The translations under genes and the position numbers were made by a program. This document shows, piece by piece, positions 1-6,214 of a stretch of 7,151 bases of DNA; position 1 is the stretch's first letter; the number at the start of each line of letters is the position of its first letter. Location: assembly GCA_937916035.1 (NCBI GenBank), contig CALGIH010000167.1, positions 1 through 7,151 on the forward strand, given 5' to 3'. The notes beneath the pieces were generated by a model that worked only from the letters and a program-made list of their open reading frames with translations, did not search any database and was not told the DNA's origin. Origin of the DNA: an uncultured Lacinutrix sp. (GTDB lineage: Bacteria; Bacteroidota; Bacteroidia; Flavobacteriales; Flavobacteriaceae).

Positions 1-899
1 CTGAAATCGATTTTGAAGGTGTGGTCATGAAAGGGGTAGGAACTGACTATTCTTGGAACTATTTTGAGGAATTCCTAATTGATGGTAAGTTGCCTACCTA
101 TTCTGATACGATGAATAGCGATGTATTGATTTCGCAATATTTAGCAAAACGATTGGGTTTTAAGGTTGGTGATAGTTTCCAAATGTATTTTATGAAAGAG
201 GATACAAGTCAACCTCCTTTTATTAGAAAATTTAATGTAGTAGGTATTTACAATTCAGGATTTCAAGAATTGGATGAAACCTATTTTATTGGAGATATTA
301 AGCACGTACAACGCTTAAACAAATGGGGAGCAGATGAGGTTGGGAATTTCGAAGTTTTTATTGATGACTATGATGATTTAGCAGACATTGGAGCAGCAAT
401 TTACAAAAGCACACCATCAACTTTAAACACCACTACAGTTGCCGAAAAATACGCATCTATTTTTGAGTGGATTAATATTTTTGATAATAACACCAATGGG
501 ATTATTGCCATCATGATTTTTGTTGCAGGTATTAATATGATTACAGCTTTATTGGTGCTTATTCTTGAACGTACACAAATGATTGGATTGCTCAAAGCAC
601 TTGGCACCAATAACTGGAGCATTAGAAAATTGTTTTTATACAATGCATCCTATCTTATTTTGTTGGGTATGTTTTGGGGAAATGTAATTGGCTTATGTTT
701 ATTGTTTTCGCAACAGCAATTTGGATTGTTTCCCTTGAATCCTGAAGTTTATTATGTAACACAAGCTCCAGTTTATATAAATTTTGGATATATTTTAGCA
801 TTAAACATTGGAACATTTGTTGTGTGTATGATGATGCTTTTGGTACCATCGTATGTTATTTCCAAGATTTCTCCAGTAAAGGCCATGCGTTTTGAATAA
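1..899 (+). CDS. ABC transporter permease, FtsX/LolE type (5' partial)
   Basis: This is the C-terminal part of an inner-membrane ABC permease; the open frame runs to the window edge (first full codon at 3), so the GTG at 21 and ATG at 27 are internal and the true start lies upstream. About 298 residues are visible. The first half is a soluble extracytoplasmic, MacB-like region. It is followed by three hydrophobic segments at roughly 498-566, 639-710 and 777-857, the usual last three helices of the FtsX family. Directly after the first of these comes ERTQMIGLLKALG (about 567-605), the conserved cytoplasmic segment that contacts the ATPase. The end, SPVKAMRFE, is also typical. Family members move lipoproteins or other lipophilic cargo, or drive envelope machinery, together with a separate ATPase; LolC/LolE-like lipoprotein release is possible. 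The ATPase is not in the window, so the substrate cannot be named. Confidence 0.9.
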   Translation, partial: EIDFEGVVMKGVGTDYSWNYFEEFLIDGKLPTYSDTMNSDVLISQYLAKRLGFKVGDSFQMYFMKEDTSQPPFIRKFNVVGIYNSGFQELDETYFIGDIKHVQRLNKWGADEVGNFEVFIDDYDDLADIGAAIYKSTPSTLNTTTVAEKYASIFEWINIFDNNTNGIIAIMIFVAGINMITALLVLILERTQMIGLLKALGTNNWSIRKLFLYNASYLILLGMFWGNVIGLCLLFSQQQFGLFPLNPEVYYVTQAPVYINFGYILALNIGTFVVCMMMLLVPSYVISKISPVKAMRFE

Positions 900-936
900 A
901 TAAGCCAAAATTTCTTTCCCTTTTTAACTTTTACCT

Positions 937-944
937 TAAATTTG
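937..944 (+). promoter_or_regulatory. Candidate Bacteroidetes -7 promoter box for the PLP enzyme gene
   Basis: TAAATTTG matches the Bacteroidetes -7 consensus TAnnTTTG exactly and lies 17 bases before the ATG at 962. The -33 region (about 911-918) is T-rich (TTTCTTTC) but has no good TTG. If used, transcription would begin only about 10 bases before the start codon, giving a very short leader. No Shine-Dalgarno sequence is visible, as is usual in this phylum. It would let the gene be transcribed independently of the permease 62 bp upstream. Confidence 0.45.
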
Positions 945-961
945 CAACGCAAAATAATGAT

Positions 962-1942
962 ATGGAATACGCAGAAAATATACTAGGAACTATTGGAAAT
1001 ACACCTTTAGTGAAGCTTAACAAGTTAGTTGAAGATTTACCATGTTTAGTATTGGCAAAATATGAAACTTTCAATCCAGGAAATTCTGTAAAGGATAGAA
1101 TGGCTCTGAAAATGATTGAAGATGCAGAAGCTGATGGCCTTTTACAACCTGGAGGTACTATTATTGAAGGAACTTCTGGAAATACAGGAATGGGTTTGGC
1201 TCTTGTAGCTATTGTAAAAGGCTACAAATGTATTTTTGTTATTTCTGATAAGCAGTCCAATGAAAAAATGGATATTCTTCGTGCAGTAGGAGCTGAGGTC
1301 GTTGTATGTCCAACAGATGTTGAACCGACAGATCCAAAAAGTTATTATTCTGTATCAAAGCGTTTAGGAGCTGAAACACCAAACTCTTGGTATGTAAATC
1401 AATATGATAATCCAAGTAATGCGATAGCACACTATGAAAGTACAGGGCCAGAAATTTGGAAACAAACAGATGGAAAAATCACTCACTTTGTAGTTGGTGT
1501 TGGAACAGGAGGAACTATTTCTGGAGTTGGAAAGTATTTGAAAGAACAAAATCCTAATGTGAAAATTTGGGGAATTGACACGTATGGAAGTGTATTTAAA
1601 AAATACCATGAAACTGGCATTTTTGATGAGAAAGAAATCTATCCTTATGTCACAGAAGGTATTGGCGAAGATATTTTACCTAAAAATGTAGACTTTAGTA
1701 TAATTGATGGTTTTACAAAAGTAACAGATAAAGATGCCGCTGTTTACACTCAATTGTTGGCGCAAAAGGAAGGCATGTTTCTAGGAAATTCGGCAGGAGC
1801 AGCGATTAAAGGTTTGTTACAGTTAAAAGAGCATTTTACTAAAGATGATGTGGTTGTTGTATTATTTCACGATCATGGAAGTCGTTATGTAGGTAAAATG
1901 TTTAATAACGAGTGGATGAAAAAAATGGGTTATTTGGATTAA
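962..1942 (+). CDS. PLP-dependent cysteine synthase / cystathionine beta-synthase family enzyme
   Basis: This complete 326-residue fold-type II PLP enzyme makes or rearranges cysteine-type thioethers by beta-replacement on serine, O-acetylserine or a related substrate, in the cytoplasm. The N-terminal IGNTPLVKL is typical. The PLP lysine is K44 in NSVKDR. The substrate-carboxylate loop is TSGNTG (71-76), the phosphate-binding loop is GTGGT (181-185), and S277 in GNSAGA is placed to contact the pyridine nitrogen. The segment around 150-165 (NPSNAIAHYESTGPEIW) and the C-terminus HDHGSRYVGKMFNNEWM look more like the cystathionine beta-synthase branch than classical CysK/CysM. The C-terminal regulatory CBS-domain pair of eukaryotic cystathionine beta-synthase is absent; the protein ends right after the catalytic core. 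The ATG at 962 gives the normal family N-terminus. Exact substrate is inferred, not proven; no cystathionine gamma-lyase gene is visible beside it. Confidence 0.9.
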   Translation: MEYAENILGTIGNTPLVKLNKLVEDLPCLVLAKYETFNPGNSVKDRMALKMIEDAEADGLLQPGGTIIEGTSGNTGMGLALVAIVKGYKCIFVISDKQSNEKMDILRAVGAEVVVCPTDVEPTDPKSYYSVSKRLGAETPNSWYVNQYDNPSNAIAHYESTGPEIWKQTDGKITHFVVGVGTGGTISGVGKYLKEQNPNVKIWGIDTYGSVFKKYHETGIFDEKEIYPYVTEGIGEDILPKNVDFSIIDGFTKVTDKDAAVYTQLLAQKEGMFLGNSAGAAIKGLLQLKEHFTKDDVVVVLFHDHGSRYVGKMFNNEWMKKMGYLD

Positions 1943-2017
1943 AAACCACCTCTTAATTAAATTGAATATTCTATTTAAAAGACTACAAGTCATCTAATAA
2001 AGACCTAATTCTCAGTT

Positions 2018-2025
2018 TATTTTTG
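2018..2025 (+). promoter_or_regulatory. Candidate -7 promoter box for the Hcp-like remnant
   Basis: TATTTTTG matches TAnnTTTG exactly, 42 bases before the ATG at 2068, a usual distance for a Bacteroidetes leader. No convincing -33 TTTG is present 19-21 bases upstream. The intervening leader is AT-rich and has no Shine-Dalgarno site. The promoter may have outlived the gene it served. The stretch 1943-2017 shows no gene and no convincing terminator. Confidence 0.4.
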
Positions 2026-2067
2026 TAAATTAATCACAATATACGTAACATCTTAAAAATTTACAAA

Positions 2068-2351
2068 ATGAAAAAAATATCTATTTTTTTGACGATTTTT
2101 TTAATGTTTCTATGTTGTAAAATTTCTTACGCTCAAAAAGGATTTCTAAAAATAGGAGATATTAAAGGTGAATCTACAAACAAAGGATATGTCATTGGAT
2201 TGCTATAGACGCGTTTAGCAACGCTATTGAACAATCTCCACAAGCAACTGGAACAACCAGAAGAAGAGGCTCTGTGAAATTTGCAGATTTAGTGGTAACT
2301 AAAAAAGCAGATAGGTCTACTCCAAAATTAATGAAACTTTGTGCTAACTGA
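2068..2351 (+). pseudogene. Hcp-like (DUF796 family) exported protein, frameshifted and 3'-truncated
   Basis: The ATG at 2068 opens a 46-codon frame ending at TAG 2206-2208. It begins with a signal peptide (MKKISIFLTIFLMFLCCKIS then YAQ) followed by KGFLKIGDIKGEST, the start of Hcp-family beta-barrel proteins. At about 2191-2193 the homology moves to another frame, read from CAT 2193 as HWIAIDAFSNAIEQ, then TGTTRRRGSVKFADLVVTKK and STPKLMKLCAN, ending at TGA 2349-2351. Together the two pieces make the first ~100 residues of an Hcp-like protein (family length about 130-170 or more). One lost base near 2191-2192 restores the frame. No homopolymer lies at the shift, which makes a simple sequencing slip less likely. 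The 3' third is missing, replaced by receiver-domain DNA. Hcp proteins form type VI secretion tubes, but forms with a signal peptide, like this one, also occur alone and their role is unclear. No T6SS gene is nearby. Confidence 0.78.
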
Positions 2352-2653
2352 ATGGTAACGAAGTATTAAAAATTTTAGATAAAACAAAAGAAAGTTTTGA
2401 TCTCATCTTAATGGATTTACAAATGCCTGAACTAAACGGTTATGAGGCCGCTAAAATTATCAGAAATATGCCTAATACTACAATTGCTAATATTCCTATT
2501 ATTACATTAACGGCTTTTGCACAAACTGATATCAAAGAAAAAACAGAGCAATATAAAATGAATGGTTTTATGGATAAACCATTTAACCCAGTTGAGTTGT
2601 ATTCTCTATTAAAATCATATTGTAAAGCCCATATAATAAGCAGTGCATCTTAA
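2348..2653 (+). pseudogene. Response-regulator receiver domain, C-terminal fragment
   Basis: The frame from TAA 2345-2347 to TAA 2651-2653 encodes 101 residues beginning LNGNEVLKILDK, then FDLILMDLQMPELNGYEAAKI, the beta3 region with the phosphoacceptor Asp (codon 2414-2416). The conserved Thr (IITLTAFA) and Lys (MDKPF, codon 2576-2578) of beta4 and beta5 are also present, and a short tail follows. The first ~45 residues of the domain (beta1 with its acidic pair, alpha1, beta2) are missing. The first ATG in this frame, 2411, lies directly before the phosphoacceptor, so translation from it could not give a foldable receiver. The sequence style (MDLQMPELNGYEA) and the end soon after the domain suggest the C-terminal receiver of a hybrid sensor kinase, with kinase part and promoter lost. 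Domain identity is certain; parent gene type is inferred. It abuts the Hcp-like remnant with no spacer. Confidence 0.85.
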
Positions 2654-2675
2654 ATGTGCATTTAAGGTGTTTTCT
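2645..2675 (+). terminator. Probable rho-independent terminator after the receiver fragment
   Basis: CTTAAATG (2649-2656) and CATTTAAG (2659-2666) are perfect inverted repeats, and the stem extends outward through T-G, A-T, C-G and G-T pairs (2645-2648 with 2667-2670). The loop is GTGC if the innermost pair is left open. A T-rich run (2670-2673, then CTT) follows. The TAA stop of the receiver frame lies inside the left arm. The stem is AT-rich, so strength is uncertain. It would fit as the original terminator of the lost kinase gene. Confidence 0.5.
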
Positions 2676-2721
2676 TGTATTGTTCCATAAGTCTTTAGAT
2701 AAATGTTTAAAGAATTTAATC

Positions 2722-2739
2722 ATAGGCTAATTAGCTTAT
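2722..2739. repeat. Near-perfect palindrome over the amidohydrolase stop codon
   Basis: ATAGGCTAATTAGCTTAT is an 18-base inverted repeat with one G-T type imperfection; it covers the minus-strand stop codon (2736-2738). It could act as a weak 3' hairpin for the minus-strand transcript, but no T run follows it on that strand, so it is not called a terminator. The convergent transcripts meet here. Confidence 0.3.
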
Positions 2740-4307
2740 TCTTGATTTTCCACCATAGCTCGTATATCTTCTCTTAGCTTCACTGCGTCGTAGATGATAC
2801 CATCTTTTATAGTATATTTTACGCCACCAACTCGTTCCATTTGGCCAGTTTCATCATTTAATTTTAAAAATCCTGTACCATATAAAACTTTGAGATTCTC
2901 AATTGGGTTTTCATCTACAATGACTAGATCAGCTAAAAGTCCTGGACGAATAACGCCAAATTCAATAGGCTTGCCTTTTGGTTCAAATATGGCTTGAGCG
3001 GCATGTAGTGTAGCGCCTCTAATTACTTCCAATGGATGGAATCCAGCTTCTTGTAGTAATTCCATTTCTTCAATGTAACCAAATCCCCATAGGTTATAAA
3101 TAAAAGAAGCATCATCACTAACGGTTACTCGTCCTCCTGCATTTTTATAATCATTAAGAAAAGACATCCACACTTTATAAAAGTTCTTCCAAGCTATTTC
3201 GTCCCAAGACGTCCAATTAAAGAAATAAGACCCATGATTTTCTCTATTTGGTGTGTAGAAATCCCATAAAGTAGGTAAGGTGTATTCTTTATGCCATTCG
3301 GCATCACGCTCTCTCATTACATCTCTTCCTGCTAGATAGGCAGTCATTGTAGGGTCTATAATGAAGTCTAGTTCTAATAGTTCATCAATTAATTCTTGCC
3401 ATTTTTTGCTGCCTCTAGAATGAATTTTATCCCATTGATAAGCTACTTGACTGAAACGGTTTTGCTCATCATTATAGTTGAAATTTGCAGGCCAATGTTG
3501 AATATCTTCATTTTTATATAAAGCTTCAAACAAACCATAATAATGTGTCATATTATCCAGACCCATTCTCGCGGCATCCAAAACATTGGTTTGCGCCACC
3601 ATTGGCTGTGAAATGTGAGCTACAGTTCCCATTTTAAATTTATGTGCTTCGTCAATTGCTGCTTTTAAAACATCTGGATCATGATTAAAAAACTTTATAC
3701 CTTCAACACCTTGCTTGGCAGCCCATTGTACCCATTCGATTGCTTTTTCTGGCGTATAAACATCGCCACCTTTCCAATCTTCTCCTGAACCTAGCGTATG
3801 AAAAGGGATTATTCTAGGAGCAACAATTTTATTTTCAGCACTACGCTTTTTTTCTCTTTGAGTCCATGCTACATTAGCTGCAGGTACACCTCTGATTGTT
3901 GTTATTCCATGTGCCATCCATAATTTATAAGGATACTCGGCATTAGGTGATTTAGTAGCACCACCAACATGAGCATGTAAATTGATAAATCCAGGTAATA
4001 CATACGATCCTGTGGCATCAATCTCTTTAGTAGCGCCTTGTGGACGACCAGCATCATTAATTGGAACATGAGGAACACCAACACTCACAACTTTTACAAT
4101 TCTGTTGCCTTCAATAACAATGTCCATTGGCCCCATTGGTGGTGCACCTGAACCATCGATGACTGTTGCGCCACGAATAATTAATCTCTCAAAAGGGCCT
4201 TCTCCTTCGTTTGCTTTTCGGTCAGGAGCCGGATTTAGAATGTTTTGAGAATAGCCAAAAGTAGTTGCCACTAATGCAAGAACAAAAAAAGTAAATAACT
4301 GTTTCAT
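2736..4307 (-). CDS. Exported metal-dependent amidohydrolase (imidazolonepropionase/prolidase-like)
   Basis: This is a 523-residue member of the amidohydrolase superfamily, predicted to cleave a C-N bond in the periplasm; the substrate is unknown. Residues 1-20 (MKQLFTFFVLALVATTFGYS) are a Sec signal peptide, probably cut near Ser20-Gln21. An N-terminal beta-sandwich strand reads LIIRGATVIDGSGAPP (42-57). Metal ligands of the TIM barrel are visible: H111 and H113 in LHAHVGG, likely carboxylated Lys K205 in GIKFF, H231 in TVAHIS, H255 in MTHYYG, and catalytic Asp D398 or D399 in VSDDA. The C-terminal sandwich has GLLADLVIVDENPIENL (456-472). Length and order fit subtype A enzymes, which include imidazolonepropionases, Xaa-Pro dipeptidases and acyl-amino-acid hydrolases; an exported copy points to peptide or amide catabolism rather than histidine breakdown. 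The gene lies 94 bp downstream of the DUF885 gene on the same strand, so cotranscription is possible. The start is fixed by the signal peptide. Confidence 0.92.
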   Translation of the reverse strand: MKQLFTFFVLALVATTFGYSQNILNPAPDRKANEGEGPFERLIIRGATVIDGSGAPPMGPMDIVIEGNRIVKVVSVGVPHVPINDAGRPQGATKEIDATGSYVLPGFINLHAHVGGATKSPNAEYPYKLWMAHGITTIRGVPAANVAWTQREKKRSAENKIVAPRIIPFHTLGSGEDWKGGDVYTPEKAIEWVQWAAKQGVEGIKFFNHDPDVLKAAIDEAHKFKMGTVAHISQPMVAQTNVLDAARMGLDNMTHYYGLFEALYKNEDIQHWPANFNYNDEQNRFSQVAYQWDKIHSRGSKKWQELIDELLELDFIIDPTMTAYLAGRDVMRERDAEWHKEYTLPTLWDFYTPNRENHGSYFFNWTSWDEIAWKNFYKVWMSFLNDYKNAGGRVTVSDDASFIYNLWGFGYIEEMELLQEAGFHPLEVIRGATLHAAQAIFEPKGKPIEFGVIRPGLLADLVIVDENPIENLKVLYGTGFLKLNDETGQMERVGGVKYTIKDGIIYDAVKLREDIRAMVENQE

Positions 4308-4345
4308 AATACAGAAGAATGATTGGTTAGTAATAAATAGTTTAG

Positions 4346-4361
4346 AACAATGATTATTGTT
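4346..4361. repeat. Inverted repeat between the two minus-strand hydrolase genes
   Basis: AACAAT-GATT-ATTGTT is a perfect 6+6 inverted repeat with a 4-base centre, 38 bases before the amidohydrolase ATG on the minus strand. It has the size of an operator or small hairpin. The 94-bp gap (4308-4401) shows no clear TAnnTTTG box on the minus strand and no T-run terminator after the DUF885 stop, so it is unresolved whether the amidohydrolase has its own promoter. Confidence 0.3.
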
Positions 4362-4401
4362 GATCTATGTTTTGTTTAAAGTTAGGTATATTTTTAAAAA
4401 C

Positions 4402-6084
4402 TTAATCATTGACGATTGTCTGTAAATGTTTCTTTTCTCCTGTCATTTCCCAATGACCAAGGGAGATAGGAATATTGCCAATACTATTTAGCGTATCAAA
4501 AAAGTCTTTTGTTATAAATGGTTTTCCTTGTGATTCTTCTAGTCTAGCATAATCAGCCAAAGCGCTTTCTAATAAATACTTTCCAGTGATATAACTACTA
4601 CCATAACCGGGTTGACGTAAATACAAGTGCTGCTCAAAAATAAGAAGTTCTTTTTCGGTTTTCATCCAACCACGAGGTGTGTATTCACTATGAATGCCAC
4701 CAGCTTCTTCCATAGTCATATCGTTAGAGTGCGCATACAAAGAACCTAAACCTCTTGCTGCACGTTGTGCAATCATTATATATACAATTTCTTTACTCCT
4801 TGGACTATCATCATATAACCCAGCTTGCATAAACATTTCTTCAACAGCTGTTGCTGTGCCTTCGTTTCGTGAATCGAAAATATTATATAATAAAGGTCCT
4901 TTTCTTATCTCACTTTTGTTTGGCTCAATGTCCATTCTAGCCAACTCAAACCAATGATAAAAATGTGAATACAAAGGCCTTGGGTCGAAGTGCTCACCAA
5001 TTAAGAAAAAATTACGTTTTTCTTTTGGAACATATGTTCCAAGATGTTGTCGTAAAGCAGTATCAAAATAGGGTTTAACGGTTACGATGCCTTGCTTGTC
5101 TAAAAAATCAATCAAGCTTTTTGCAGCTTCATCAGCCATTTTATCATAAGCTTCAGGTGAACTTGCATCAACCAGTTCTGGAAGATTTCTGTTTCTATGT
5201 TCTTCAAGTTTTAAGGATGTCCAAGCACGTGCGAGTTCGCGTTTTAAAATCATTACTTCGTCATCCCAAGTCAAAGGAACTAAATGTACGTTTTGCAGAT
5301 ACCATGTGTAATTCTCCTTTCCAATGCCTGAAGGACCATTTTTAGATTTCGATTCATCTTGTAACCAAGAAACGAAATCATTTGTTGATGCGATAGCTTC
5401 ATCAATAGTCGTAACAATTTCTGCGTCATCTTTAATTTCAGACTTATTTTTTAAATCAGTTAGTACAACACTTTGGTATTGAATATCTCTAATTCCTGTA
5501 ACCCACAAATCTTTGGCATCTCCTGTTAGGTTTTGCTTAGCTTGCGTGTTTAAGGCTGGAATTACCTTTAAGTCAGTTAAAAAACGTTCTCTTTCTTCAG
5601 AAGATAACGGAAACTGATACGTCCATAATTCTGTTGTACCATGATGCGTTGGCCCTTCATGTGCAGGTACATCACTTTTGTCTTCCCATACAGATTTGTA
5701 ATAAGCAGGATCGCGAACCCAAGGTTTTAATGTGTGATGATTAAAATAGTAACCATTCATTTCGGCCCAAACGAGCATCCAATCTACTTGATTTTCAATA
5801 GACCAATTAGTCGTGTCAATGGTTTTTAGTTGCGATTGTAGTTCTTTAAATTTTGGCCAGCGTTTCTCAAAAGTCGCTTTCGTGTAATCTGGTGCTCCTT
5901 CAAGTTTTGGAGGGTTTTCGAATGTTCTCCAGGTGTGGAATAGTTGCACTAAATCTTGATAGTCGTTTGAAACAGTGCGTTGAGTTTCAGCTTCGGCTTC
6001 TGTTGTTTTGTTGTCTTGATTGGATGAATTTTCACAGCTAAACATTGCTAGACTGATAAAAAAAATAAAAATGAAGTTTTTCAT
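4402..6084 (-). CDS. DUF885 family lipoprotein, putative peptidase-like hydrolase
   Basis: This is a 560-residue protein exported as a lipoprotein: a hydrophobic leader ([16 protein letters not shown]) ends at Cys17, followed by an acidic/polar linker (18-40), so it should be anchored in the outer or inner membrane. The body matches DUF885, a mostly helical family I recall as related to zinc metallopeptidases. Marks are [22 protein letters not shown] (254-275), [21 protein letters not shown] (406-426), [13 protein letters not shown] (440-452), YTPRGW (468-473) and [18 protein letters not shown] (489-506). The usual HExxPGHH-like motif before the EG block is not visible; the equivalent region is [13 protein letters not shown] (372-384), with H374, H377 and E380. 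Either this subfamily uses different ligands or it has another activity. The length is normal for the family. It is the first gene of a probable two-gene unit with the amidohydrolase, which suggests extracytoplasmic peptide or amide breakdown; this is inference. Confidence 0.85.
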   Translation of the reverse strand: MKNFIFIFFISLAMFSCENSSNQDNKTTEAEAETQRTVSNDYQDLVQLFHTWRTFENPPKLEGAPDYTKATFEKRWPKFKELQSQLKTIDTTNWSIENQVDWMLVWAEMNGYYFNHHTLKPWVRDPAYYKSVWEDKSDVPAHEGPTHHGTTELWTYQFPLSSEERERFLTDLKVIPALNTQAKQNLTGDAKDLWVTGIRDIQYQSVVLTDLKNKSEIKDDAEIVTTIDEAIASTNDFVSWLQDESKSKNGPSGIGKENYTWYLQNVHLVPLTWDDEVMILKRELARAWTSLKLEEHRNRNLPELVDASSPEAYDKMADEAAKSLIDFLDKQGIVTVKPYFDTALRQHLGTYVPKEKRNFFLIGEHFDPRPLYSHFYHWFELARMDIEPNKSEIRKGPLLYNIFDSRNEGTATAVEEMFMQAGLYDDSPRSKEIVYIMIAQRAARGLGSLYAHSNDMTMEEAGGIHSEYTPRGWMKTEKELLIFEQHLYLRQPGYGSSYITGKYLLESALADYARLEESQGKPFITKDFFDTLNSIGNIPISLGHWEMTGEKKHLQTIVND

Positions 6085-6214
6085 TATTTCTATACCTTTT
6101 TAAAAATTAATTTTTAGTTATGTAGGCTATAGTTTGAATTTGGGATCTTTTGTAAAATAAAAATACGTATTTCTGCGCATGTTAAATTAGTTAATAATTA
6201 TGTAAATTGGTCTT
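6085..6214. promoter_or_regulatory. Divergent intergenic region with AT-rich palindromes
   Basis: This 130-bp gap must carry the starts for both the DUF885 gene (minus) and the DUF2851 gene (plus). It contains two perfect palindromes: TAAAAATTAATTTTTA (6101-6116), 16 bases upstream of the DUF885 ATG, and AAATACGTATTT (6161-6172), near the middle. On the plus strand TAAATTGG (6203-6210) is one mismatch from TAnnTTTG, but it lies only 4 bases before the ATG at 6215 and would imply a nearly leaderless message. No -33 element is convincing on either strand. AT-rich palindromes can occur by chance in such DNA. Confidence 0.35.

Noticed and set aside
401..849. Minus-strand open frames inside the ABC permease gene (401-643 and 655-849)
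   Set aside because: They lie antisense to a well-supported coding frame, have no family features, and match what low-GC coding DNA gives by chance.
1239..1609. Minus-strand open frames inside the PLP enzyme gene
   Set aside because: They overlap a complete enzyme with all its motifs, and their translations show no domain.
1943..1975. Terminator after the PLP enzyme gene
   Set aside because: TTAATTAA is self-complementary, but there is no stable stem followed by a T run.
2411..2653. Stand-alone 80-residue response regulator starting at ATG 2411
   Set aside because: The ATG lies inside the receiver domain just before the phosphoacceptor, and the homology continues upstream to 2348; beta1-alpha1-beta2 are missing, so this is a fragment, not a small gene.
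1943..2735. Mobile element scar or phage-defence island in the gene-poor stretch
   Set aside because: No transposase fragment, terminal inverted repeats, target duplication, tRNA or att-like repeat was found; the content is explained by two decayed genes.
2794..2997. Plus-strand open frame antisense to the 3' end of the amidohydrolase gene
   Set aside because: Shadow of a strongly supported gene, without recognisable features.
3902..4084. Second minus-strand frame inside the amidohydrolase gene
   Set aside because: Same strand but out of frame with the HAH-motif region; low-complexity Met/Leu-rich translation.
4694..6041. Plus-strand open frames antisense to the DUF885 gene (4694-4957, 5121-5345, 5853-6041)
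   Set aside because: Antisense to conserved DUF885 blocks; no start context or protein family support.
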